Origin: Micromonospora pallida | Lineage (GTDB): Bacteria > Actinomycetota > Actinomycetes > Mycobacteriales > Micromonosporaceae | Reading direction: 5' to 3' | DNA length: 64,000 bases | Assembly (NCBI RefSeq): GCF_900090325.1 | Contig: NZ_FMHW01000002.1 | Coordinates: 3,721,001-3,785,000, forward strand | Shown here: piece after piece, positions 1 through 7,009 of the stretch | How the letters are laid out: every line of letters starts with the position of its first letter | Position numbering within the stretch: the first letter of the stretch is position 1 | Translations under genes and position numbers: made by a program | The notes under the pieces: model-generated | Told to the model about the DNA's origin: nothing | Seen by the model: only the letters and a program-made list of their open reading frames with translations | Databases searched by the model: none

Positions 1-509
1 CGGGGCAGGACGGGGAGACCGAGATCGGTCCGCTGGTGGACCGACGACACCGGGACCACGTGCACGGACAGGTGGTGGCGGCGGCGGCCGAGGGGGCCCG
101 GGTGCTCACCGGCGGAGCCGTGCCGGACGGACCGGGGGCCTTCTACCCGCCGACCGTGGTCACCGACTGCACCGACCAGATGGTGTTGGTCCGGGAGGAG
201 ACGTTCGGCCCGGTCGCGCCGGTGCTGCTGGTGGACTCGTTCAGCGAGGCGCTGGGCCGGGCGGCGTGCTCGCCGTACGGGCTGGCCGCCACGGTGCTCA
301 CCGGATCGATGAGCCACGCGCAGCGGGCCTGGCGCGAGCTGCCGGTCGGCACGGTCAAAGTCAACGCGGTCTTCGGCGGCGCGCCGGGCGGTGCCGCCCA
401 GCCGCGTCGTGGCAGCGGCCAGGGCTTCGGCTACGGCCCCGAACTACTCGACGAGTTCACCACCACAAAAGTCGTCCACCTACGCCCCCCAGCCAACGGC
501 CACTGGTGA
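1..509 (+). CDS. Aldehyde dehydrogenase, C-terminal part (cut by window edge)
   Basis: The reading frame is open from base 3, so the gene starts left of the window. The roughly 168 visible residues match the C-terminal third of NAD(P)-dependent aldehyde dehydrogenases. They begin with an IGPLVD segment, contain the EETFGPVAPV motif whose Glu contacts the cofactor in this family, and end in an oligomerisation-type tail (FTTTKVVHL). The catalytic Cys lies upstream and cannot be seen. The substrate cannot be told from this part. The next gene is convergent. Confidence 0.85.
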   Translation, partial: GQDGETEIGPLVDRRHRDHVHGQVVAAAAEGARVLTGGAVPDGPGAFYPPTVVTDCTDQMVLVREETFGPVAPVLLVDSFSEALGRAACSPYGLAATVLTGSMSHAQRAWRELPVGTVKVNAVFGGAPGGAAQPRRGSGQGFGYGPELLDEFTTTKVVHLRPPANGHW

Positions 510-563
510 CCCACGCCGCCCCGCCCGCCCGGGGCGACCGGCACGGGCGGGGGCGGGACGGGG

Positions 564-965
564 TCAGTCGCCGCGGGCGTGGCGGGTCTGCCGGTCGTTG
601 GCCTTCTGGATGGCGTTGACCAGTTCCGGCTTGGTCATCCGGGATCGGCCCCGGACGTCCAGCTTGCGGGCGACCTCCATCAGGTGCTCCTTGGTGGCGT
701 TCGCGTCCACGCCACCGGCGGTCGGCGCCCGCCGGGCCGGTCCACCACCGGCGGCCTGCCGGTCACTGGGACCCTTGCGGCCCTTGGGTTCCCAGTGGTC
801 GCCGACCTTCTCGAACTCGTGCTTGAGCGAGGCGAAGGCGGTGCGGTGTGCCCGCTCCCCCTCGCCGTACGTCTCGACCGCCGAATCGTGCGTCTTCGCC
901 CACGTCCGTTGCGCCTTCTCAGGAGAGCGCCGGACGGTGCTGGGCAGTACCTCACGCCCTGGCAT
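564..965 (-). CDS. ChaB family protein with C-terminal Rho-N/SAP-like helix
   Basis: A 133-residue protein. The N-terminal half (about residues 5-65) has the ChaB pattern LPSTVRRSP, KAQRTWAKTHDSAVETYG and a GDHWEPKG-like end. ChaB proteins were first described as regulators of a cation transporter, but their role in actinobacteria is unclear. Residues about 92-125 (TKEHLMEVARKLDVRGRSRM, then KPELVNAI) form a Rho-N/SAP-like motif that often binds nucleic acid. The ATG at 965 was chosen because GGAGGA lies just upstream on the minus strand; the frame stays open further upstream but looks non-coding there. Confidence 0.8.
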   Translation of the reverse strand: MPGREVLPSTVRRSPEKAQRTWAKTHDSAVETYGEGERAHRTAFASLKHEFEKVGDHWEPKGRKGPSDRQAAGGGPARRAPTAGGVDANATKEHLMEVARKLDVRGRSRMTKPELVNAIQKANDRQTRHARGD

Positions 966-1200
966 GTCGTCCTCCTCCGCGTCACGTGCTTCCGGGCTTC
1001 GCCTCGGGTACTCCCGGGCTTCGCGTCGGGTGCTTCGGATTGATCGTTCCCTGTGCCGGCCTCGGCAAACGGTGCGGCCGGGTTTGTCGATTTCCCGCGC
1101 CGGGTACCGCCGGGTTCCGTCCCGGCGTGGCCGGGGCTTCCGGCCCGCCGGCGCGGCGCGGCGACCGGCCGGTGGGGTGGCGGCGATGGCAGGAGCGGTC

Positions 1201-2187
1201 ATGGCAGCGACGACGGAGCCGGCCACGCCGGCCGACGGAGGAGGACGGAACCTGCCGGTCCCGCGCGGGCTGCGGCAGCTCAGCTGGCCCACCTGGCGCG
1301 GTGTCCTGGTCCGCAGCGGGCGCAACTTCGTCCGGGACAACTGCGCGGACTGGGCGGCGGCGCTGACCTACTACGGCGTGCTCGCCCTCTTTCCCTCGGT
1401 CGTGGTGGTGGTCGCCCTGGTGGGGTTGGTCTCCGAGGGTGACCGGACCGTGGACACCCTGATCGGCCTGGCCCGCGACGTCGGGGCCGGGTCGGTGGTG
1501 GCCAACGAGAGCGTGGTCGGGGTGATCGAGGGGGTGGTGGACCAGCGGGCCGGGGTGAAGACGCTGCTCGGTTTCGGTCTGCTCGGCGCGCTCTGGTCGG
1601 CTTCGGGCTTCATCGGGGCGTTCACCCGCGCCTCGAACGCGATCTACGGGGTCCAGGAGGGTCGGCCGTTCTACCGGCTGCGGCCGATGCAGATCGGCCT
1701 GGCGGCGGTTTCCCTGGTGCTGCTGGCGGTGGTGGCGACCGGGCTGATCGTCAGCGGCCCGGTGGCCGAGGCCGTCGGCAACCTGCTCCACCTGGGCGAC
1801 GCGCCGCGTACCGCGTGGAGCGTGGCGAAGTGGCCGGTGCTCGCCATGGTCCTGATGGTGGTGCTGTCGTTGCTGTTCTGGATCGCGCCGAACGTGCGGC
1901 AGCCCCGGTTCCGCTGGCTTACCGTGGGCGGCGTGGTGGCCCTGCTCGCCTGGTTCCTGGTCTCCTTCGGCTTCGGCCTGTACGTGGCGAACTTCGGCTC
2001 GTACGACGTCACGTACGGCAGCCTGGGCGCGGTCATCGCGTTCCTGGTGTGGCTGTACCTGTCGAACTGCGCGCTGATGTTCGGGGTGCAGATCAACGCC
2101 GAACTCCAGCGCGGTCGGATGATGCAGGCCGGCGTCGCCGAACCCGACGAGCCGGTGCTCGCCCCGAAGCGCGCCGCCGAGTCGTGA
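1201..2187 (+). CDS. YihY/virulence factor BrkB family inner-membrane protein
   Basis: About 328 residues. It has the family pattern: a cytoplasmic N-terminus, then DNCADWAAALTYYGVLALFPSVVVVVALVG, and about six membrane spans ending in IAFLVWLYLSNCALMFGVQINAEL. YihY proteins were once called ribonuclease BN by mistake; their transport or structural role is unresolved. The start at 1201 is preceded by AGGAG six bases away. An in-frame ATG at 1186 is the alternative. The C-terminal ~30 residues are cytoplasmic and polar. Confidence 0.88.
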   Translation: MAATTEPATPADGGGRNLPVPRGLRQLSWPTWRGVLVRSGRNFVRDNCADWAAALTYYGVLALFPSVVVVVALVGLVSEGDRTVDTLIGLARDVGAGSVVANESVVGVIEGVVDQRAGVKTLLGFGLLGALWSASGFIGAFTRASNAIYGVQEGRPFYRLRPMQIGLAAVSLVLLAVVATGLIVSGPVAEAVGNLLHLGDAPRTAWSVAKWPVLAMVLMVVLSLLFWIAPNVRQPRFRWLTVGGVVALLAWFLVSFGFGLYVANFGSYDVTYGSLGAVIAFLVWLYLSNCALMFGVQINAELQRGRMMQAGVAEPDEPVLAPKRAAES

Positions 2188-2227
2188 CGACGGTTTATCC
2201 CGGCCCCGCCCGGGTAGCGCAGTAAGC

Positions 2228-2644
2228 ATGGAACGAGGCAACAGCAAGCACGGACCCCGGCTCGACGAGCAGATGAGCCAGGAGGTCAGTGGCCTGGTGC
2301 AGGGGCCGGGAGTCGGCGGCTCCCGGGTCGACGAGTTCCGCGAGCCAGAGCCGCCCGGCGAGGACCAGCCCGGCGCGACCACGGCACCGGCGGGCGAGTT
2401 GCGTACCGGCGCCCCGCAGGGGATGAGTTCCCGGGACGTGGAGGAGCGCAGCCGACTCGGCCGGTTCATCGGCCTGTCGGCGCTGCCCGGCGACCGGGAG
2501 ACCCTGCTGGGCAGCGCCCGGGAGAACGAGGCGCCCGACGACGTGATCGCCGCCCTGGAGCAACTGCCGGCCGACACCCGGTACCGGACGGTCTCCGAGG
2601 TGTGGGCGGCTCTGGGCCACAAGAACGAGACACAACGCTGGTGA
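2228..2644 (+). CDS. DUF2795 domain protein
   Basis: A 138-residue soluble protein. The first ~65 residues are polar and low in complexity (many Gly, Pro and Glu). The C-terminal ~65 residues look like DUF2795: GRFIGLSALPGDRETLLGSA, then NEAPDDVIAALEQLPADTRY and a VSEVWAALGH end. In related proteins this small helical domain is found alone or repeated in actinobacteria, with no proven role. It lies 56 bases upstream of the SRPBCC gene on the same strand and may be cotranscribed with it. Confidence 0.7.
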   Translation: MERGNSKHGPRLDEQMSQEVSGLVQGPGVGGSRVDEFREPEPPGEDQPGATTAPAGELRTGAPQGMSSRDVEERSRLGRFIGLSALPGDRETLLGSARENEAPDDVIAALEQLPADTRYRTVSEVWAALGHKNETQRW

Positions 2645-2699
2645 GCGTACGGGTCACCCCCGACCCGTACCGGAACCGACAGAGGAGGAGGATTCCCTG

Positions 2700-3161
2700 A
2701 TGGGTGGCGTTATCGAGCACGTGGACGTCGAGGTCCCGATCCGGACCGCGTACGACCAGTGGACCCAGTTCGAGGAGTTCCCGCACTTCATGGAGGGCGT
2801 GCAGGAGGTCCGGCAGCTCTCCGACACGATGACCCACTGGACCGTCGAGATCGCCGGGGTGAAGCGCGAGTTCGACGCGCAGATCACCGAGCAGCTCCCG
2901 GACGAGCGGGTCGCCTGGAACTCCACCGGCGGAACGGACCACGCCGGGGTGGTGACCTTCCATCGCCTTGACGAGGGGCACACCCGGGTCACGCTCCAGT
3001 TGGAGTTCGAGCCGCAGGGTCTGGTCGAGAAGGCCGGCGACAAGCTCGGCATCGTGGACCGCCGGGCCAAGGGCGACCTGGAGCGGTTCAAATCGTTCAT
3101 CGAGCGACGCGGTCAGGAGACCGGCGCCTGGCGGGGCAAGGTCGACCGGCCCCTGCCCTGA
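2700..3161 (+). CDS. SRPBCC family protein (cyclase/dehydrase-like, stress-type)
   Basis: 153 residues forming one SRPBCC (START-like) fold: VDVEVPIRTAYDQWTQFEEF at the N-terminus, a W-E-I-A-G strand, and a long C-terminal helix with DLERFKSFIERRG. Close relatives in actinobacteria are small cytoplasmic lipid-binding-like proteins outside polyketide clusters, so the label cyclase should not be taken literally. A strong GGAGGAGGA precedes the ATG. It is far from the type II PKS genes of this window. Confidence 0.8.
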   Translation: MGGVIEHVDVEVPIRTAYDQWTQFEEFPHFMEGVQEVRQLSDTMTHWTVEIAGVKREFDAQITEQLPDERVAWNSTGGTDHAGVVTFHRLDEGHTRVTLQLEFEPQGLVEKAGDKLGIVDRRAKGDLERFKSFIERRGQETGAWRGKVDRPLP

Positions 3162-3179
3162 TTCCTGCTACATCCGCCC

Positions 3180-3208
3180 GACGGCCGCCGGCCCCGCCGG
3201 CGGCCGTC
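3180..3208 (+). terminator. 13-bp GC hairpin downstream of SRPBCC gene
   Basis: Perfect inverted repeat: arms 3180-3192 and 3196-3208 with a 3-base loop, starting 18 bases after the SRPBCC stop codon. There is no U-tract, which is common for terminators in high-GC actinobacteria. The rest of the gap to 3371 shows nothing recognisable. Confidence 0.65.
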
Positions 3209-3371
3209 GCCGTGCGATGAAAGCACCGTACGGCGGCCGCCGCGTGGTGAGAGGCTCGCGCCGGAAAGGCGCCACGCGGTCGGAGGCGCGCTGGCAGGCG
3301 GCGGGTCGGCAGAAGGCGCCGCACGGTGGGCGGGCGGTTTGTGGGATTCGGTCGGGGGTACGGCCATCGTC

Positions 3372-3635
3372 ATGACCGACAAGGACCGCGCCGTGTGGCG
3401 TGACGAAGAACGGCTCCCGCTCAGTGACCTGGAGAAGGCCGTGGCGACCTCCCCGGTCGACGGGCAGTCCGACGACGTGACCGGCAACGACGCGGGCTCC
3501 GAGTCCGCGTTCGGGCACGGTCCGGTCGCGGCGGACGGGCACACCGCCACCGAGGGCGGCCACGGGCGGGAGGCCACCGACGAGCAGCGGGCGTACCGGC
3601 CCTCGACGACCGGCCGGACCGGCCCGGACGTCTGA
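3372..3635 (+). CDS. Small polar hypothetical protein
   Basis: 87 residues if started at the ATG at 3372 (MTDKDRAVWRDEERLPLSDL). The frame is open a little further upstream, to an ATG at 3339. The sequence is acidic, rich in Gly, Asp and Thr, and without membrane spans, so it is probably disordered. No family is recognised. It ends just before a palindromic repeat and is convergent with the MFS gene. Coding is supported by codon use and by a plausible soluble composition only. Confidence 0.45.
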   Translation: MTDKDRAVWRDEERLPLSDLEKAVATSPVDGQSDDVTGNDAGSESAFGHGPVAADGHTATEGGHGREATDEQRAYRPSTTGRTGPDV

Positions 3636-3664
3636 TCCCCTGCCCTGCCCCACCCCGGGCGTGC

Positions 3665-3730
3665 TGAGGTGGTTGCAAGGGTCCCCTGCTACCGCTTTAT
3701 GAGGAGGAGGGGTCCCCTGCTACCACCTCA
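3665..3730. repeat. Palindromic intergenic repeat, copy 1 of 4
   Basis: Imperfect inverted repeat with outer arms TGAGGTGGT...ACCACCTCA and inner arms built on GCAAGGGTCCCCT and AGGGGTCCCCTGC, around a short AT-richer loop (GCTTTATGAG). Three related copies lie at 10519, 26481 and 59371. This copy sits between two convergent genes and could act as a bidirectional terminator. The last ten sense codons and the TAA stop of the minus-strand MFS gene fall inside it. Confidence 0.85.
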
Positions 3731-4896
3731 GCGGGCCGACGGCGCGTGGCGGCGGCTTGCAGGGCGATCAGCCCGACGGCGAGCACGACGAGCGCCGGCC
3801 CGAGCGCCTCCACCGAGGTCCGACCGAGCAGTACCCCGATCGCGGCCGGGCCGAGGGCCCCGCAGAGGCCGGCGACGGCGATCTGCACCCCGATGGCCCG
3901 GTCGGCGTGCGCCCCGCCGACCCGGTCGGCGGTGGTGAGGGTGAGCAGCGGGAAGACCGGGGCGGCGGCGAAGCCGATCACCGCTAGGCCGGTCACCGCC
4001 AGCCAGGCCGGGCCGGGAAGCGCGACAAGGACGGCGCCGACGGCGAGGCCGACCAGGCTCCCCCACAGCACCCGGCCGCTGCCGAACCGCTCGGCGATCA
4101 CCCCCTGGACCACCCGGCCCACGAAGAGACTCGTCCAGTACCCGGAGACGCAGATCCCGGCCGCTGCCGCGCCGACTCCCCGCCCCTCGGTGAGCAGCAG
4201 GAACGCCCAGAGCCCGGCGCCGATCTCGATGGCCGCGTAGACGCCGAAGCCCAGTGCGCCCAGCCAGACCGCCGGCAGTCGCAGGGTCTCTCGGACGGGC
4301 ACGCTGACCGGCCGGGTGGGGCGGCCGGTCGCCGCGCCCCGGTCCCGCCAGGCGCGGACGGTCAGCGCGAACGCCACGGCGAGGGCGAGCTGGCCGGCGG
4401 CGACGAGTCCGTACCCCCAGCGCCAGGAGAGGCCGGCGCCGATCGCCCCGGTCATGATCAGCGGACCGAGGGCCACGCCGAGGCCGAAGAAGGCGTGCAG
4501 CCAGTTCATGTGCCGGGGGCCGAACGCGCCGGCGGCGTACGCGTTGAGCCCGGAGTCGACCGCGCCGGAGCCGAAGCCGAGCACCAGCGCGCAGCAGACC
4601 ACCCAGGCCAGGCCGGGCGCGAGGGCGTACCCGGTGAGCGCCAGGCTGGCGAGCAGGGTGCTCCCGGCCAGCAGCCGGCCGACCCCGAGCCGGGCGATGC
4701 CGAACCCGGCGAGCAGGCTGGAGGTCAGGTAACCGGCCGTACCGGCGGTCAGCGCCACGCCGACCGCCTCGGTCGGCACCGCGAAGTCGGACCGCATCGC
4801 GGGCCAGCCGACCCCGAGCAGACCGTCCGGCAGACCGAGGCTGACGAAGGCGAGGTAGGCGAGGAGGAGCAGGGAGGCCCGGGGGGAGGTCGGCAC
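3697..4896 (-). CDS. MFS transporter, FucP/sugar-permease-like
   Basis: 399 residues with about 12 hydrophobic spans. The first span is ASLLLLAYLAFVSLGLPDG, a pattern of the fucose-permease-like branch of the major facilitator superfamily, with GFGSGAVDSGLNAYAA in the middle of the N-half. The substrate is unknown. The C-terminus is unusual: the last residues (EVVAGDPSSS) and the stop codon are encoded by the palindromic repeat at 3665-3730. The ORF runs to a plausible ATG at 4896 with no better start downstream. Confidence 0.82.
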   Translation of the reverse strand: MPTSPRASLLLLAYLAFVSLGLPDGLLGVGWPAMRSDFAVPTEAVGVALTAGTAGYLTSSLLAGFGIARLGVGRLLAGSTLLASLALTGYALAPGLAWVVCCALVLGFGSGAVDSGLNAYAAGAFGPRHMNWLHAFFGLGVALGPLIMTGAIGAGLSWRWGYGLVAAGQLALAVAFALTVRAWRDRGAATGRPTRPVSVPVRETLRLPAVWLGALGFGVYAAIEIGAGLWAFLLLTEGRGVGAAAAGICVSGYWTSLFVGRVVQGVIAERFGSGRVLWGSLVGLAVGAVLVALPGPAWLAVTGLAVIGFAAAPVFPLLTLTTADRVGGAHADRAIGVQIAVAGLCGALGPAAIGVLLGRTSVEALGPALVVLAVGLIALQAAATRRRPAEVVAGDPSSS

Positions 4897-4932
4897 GACC
4901 GGCCATCCTGCCCCATCCGGTCGACAATGGCA

Positions 4933-4946
4933 GTGGTAAATACCAC
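4933..4946. promoter_or_regulatory. Perfect inverted repeat GTGGTA-AA-TACCAC, operator-like
   Basis: Six-base arms around AA, 37 bases upstream of the minus-strand MFS start and in the divergent gap before the small gene at 5054. TGGT...ACCA palindromes of this kind are typical operators of GntR-family repressors. No GntR gene is present in the window, so the regulator would be elsewhere. Confidence 0.45.
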
Positions 4947-5053
4947 GTCTGGGCGCGGCCGCAGGGGCAACCGGCCGGGCGATCCGGACAGGTCACCAAG
5001 AATCGTCCGATCGGAGGAAGGGCAATCCGGGCACATCGCGCAAGACTGTCGGG

Positions 5054-5272
5054 ATGCAACAAGGCCACAGCTTCCTCACCGATCGTCAACGCCGCCTGGC
5101 CTGGCTGGGCTTCCTGCTCGCCGCGCTCCAGGCGCCGGTCTCCGCCTGGCTGGTCTCGGACGGCTCGTGGCTGTTCAGCCTCTGCGTCGCGCTGATGGTC
5201 GCGACCGTGATCATCGCCGACGACGCCGGCCGCCGCCCGGCCGAGGCACGCAGCGGCGACCAGCAGCACTGA
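5054..5272 (+). CDS. Small two-span membrane protein
   Basis: 72 residues. There are two adjacent hydrophobic stretches (RLAWLGFLLAALQAPVSAWL and LFSLCVALMVATVIIA) and short charged tails. No family is recognised. It is divergent from the MFS gene, with the operator-like palindrome in between. Coding is supported by codon use and the clean two-helix pattern. Confidence 0.5.
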   Translation: MQQGHSFLTDRQRRLAWLGFLLAALQAPVSAWLVSDGSWLFSLCVALMVATVIIADDAGRRPAEARSGDQQH

Positions 5273-5418
5273 CTCAGCCGCGGTCGTTCGCACCCCGTGC
5301 GGTCCCCCGAGGTGGGGCAGATCACGCATGTCCGGGCGAACTCCACCCTGCTGGACGACCCGGTCACCACCGTCCGGACGAGGTCGCGACACGCCCCGCG
5401 CGGTTAGCCTCGATTTCC

Positions 5419-5778
5419 ATGTACGCGCAGTTCAGCGGGGGCCTGACCGCCGACACGGCGGTGGGTATGGCACGGGCCTCCATCGCCGCCCTGACCGTTT
5501 CGATCGGCACTGCGGGGCTAGCCGCCACCGCCCGCCGCCCCGATCTCCTCGCCCAGGTCGACCAGCACGCCGCCGCCGTCCGGGACAGCCTCGACGGTGA
5601 CCGCCGGCCGCTCACCCTGGCCGCCCTGGCCGGCTATGCCGAAGGGGTCCGGGCAGCGGCCGTGGAGCACGGCTGGACCTCGCCGAGCGGTCCGGTCGAC
5701 TGGTCGGCCCCGGGCTGGGTGCTGACCCGTCTGCTGGCGGTCTGCGCGCTGGCCCGACCGATCTCCACGCCGGCCTGA
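5419..5778 (+). CDS. Hypothetical protein, possibly DUF6401-like
   Basis: 119 residues, helical, with the central segment RRPDLLAQVDQHAAAVRDSL followed by a 'LAGYAEGVRAAAVEHGW' helix. This resembles small actinobacterial proteins I associate with DUF6401, but that link is from memory and weak. There is no signal peptide or clear membrane span. ATG at 5419. It stands alone, facing the convergent channel-like gene at 5891. Confidence 0.5.
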   Translation: MYAQFSGGLTADTAVGMARASIAALTVSIGTAGLAATARRPDLLAQVDQHAAAVRDSLDGDRRPLTLAALAGYAEGVRAAAVEHGWTSPSGPVDWSAPGWVLTRLLAVCALARPISTPA

Positions 5779-5890
5779 CCGACCGGGCACCGCGCGTACC
5801 CGACGCCCGGGAGGAACCTCGCCGTCGCGACCACGCGTGGGGAGGACGCCCGTCCCGGACGCCCTCCCCCTGGTCGTACCGCACCGGCCC

Positions 5891-6742
5891 TCACTCGGCG
5901 CGGCGGAACTGCTGGGTCTCCTCCCCGCTCGCCGCCCCGGAGCGGTAGGACGCCGCTCCGCTCATCCCCGACGGCGTCCGCGCGGCCCCGGCCCGGTCGG
6001 CCATCTGCCGCTCGGTGTCGGTCCGGCCGGCCGCCTTGGCCTGCCGCTGCATCTGCATCGCCCGCGACTCCTCCGCGGCCCGGTCCAGCCAGCGGTCCCA
6101 GCGGGCCTGCATCGGCTTCACCAGACCACCGCCGACACCGATGATCAGGATGCCGGCCACGGTGGCAAGCACCGCGATCAGCACGGGCGTGGTCACGGTG
6201 GTGGCGATACCGACCTGGTTCAGCGCGGCGATGACGCCGAGCGCGAGGATGAAGATCGCGGTCAGGTCGGCGAGGACCTTGCCGTACGAGAGCCCGCCGA
6301 GCGCCCCGGTGACGAGGTCCTTGACGGCTTTGGCGATCGCCGCGGCCACTACCACGATGATGATCGCGACGAAGGCCCGGGGCAGCCACGCCACCACACC
6401 CGAAATCAGGTCGCTGATCGCGTTCGGCCCCCACACCCCGAACGCGAACTGCAGGGTGAACAGCAGGACGGCGTAGTACGCCAGTCGGGCGAGGATGTCA
6501 CTGGCGTCGTACCGGGTCCGTTCCAGCGCCCGTTTGATCCCGCCCCGCTCGACCGCCCGGTCGAAGCCCACCCGTTCGAGCACCGTGTCCACGATCTTCA
6601 GCACGAAGCGGGCGATGATCCAGCCCACCACGAGGATCGCGATGAAGGCGATGGCCCTCGGTACGAAGAGCAGCACCGACCTCCACATGTCGGTCAGGGC
6701 GTCGCCGATGTCGACCTGCCTGACCGCGAGGGTTTTCTGCAT
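5891..6742 (-). CDS. Mechanosensitive ion channel family protein (CmpX/MscS-like helices)
   Basis: 283 residues from the ATG at 6742, which is preceded by GGGAGGGAC on the minus strand; the longer frame upstream is less likely. About five membrane spans: WRSVLLFVPRAIAFIAILVVG, then ILARLAYYAVLLFTLQFAFG, PRAFVAIIIVVVAAAIAKAV and two more. Short helix-turn segments repeat the 'conserved TM helix' found in MscS-related CmpX proteins. The C-terminal ~70 residues are a polar, Arg/Ala-rich tail. Likely role is osmotic or membrane-tension response. Confidence 0.75.
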   Translation of the reverse strand: MQKTLAVRQVDIGDALTDMWRSVLLFVPRAIAFIAILVVGWIIARFVLKIVDTVLERVGFDRAVERGGIKRALERTRYDASDILARLAYYAVLLFTLQFAFGVWGPNAISDLISGVVAWLPRAFVAIIIVVVAAAIAKAVKDLVTGALGGLSYGKVLADLTAIFILALGVIAALNQVGIATTVTTPVLIAVLATVAGILIIGVGGGLVKPMQARWDRWLDRAAEESRAMQMQRQAKAAGRTDTERQMADRAGAARTPSGMSGAASYRSGAASGEETQQFRRAE

Positions 6743-7009
6743 GATGTCCCTCCCTGTCGCCTGGTCTGCGCCGCCCGCATACCCGCGAGGAGAAGCACCA
6801 ACCCGCAGCGGCACCGGCCAGTTTCCGGACATGTCCGCGCTGGTCGGGACGGTGCGGACGGAGTTCCGCCGCCAGCAGCGGAGTCATCGGCCGGGGCGCG
6901 ACCGGCACACCGGCGACCGACCGGACGGACGCGACCGGCATCGCGGCGGAGCCGCCCGCCGGGGGCGCGACTGAAACACCACGGGACCACTCCGGATAGG
7001 CTGCGTCAC

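Noticed and set aside
982..2622. Minus-strand frame of 546 codons under the YihY gene
   Set aside because: Antisense to a gene with clear membrane pattern; translation is Arg/Gln/His-rich without family features.
2700..3161. SRPBCC protein as a polyketide cyclase of the type II cluster
   Set aside because: Too far from the cluster, with stress-type neighbours; the true cyclase is at 52324.
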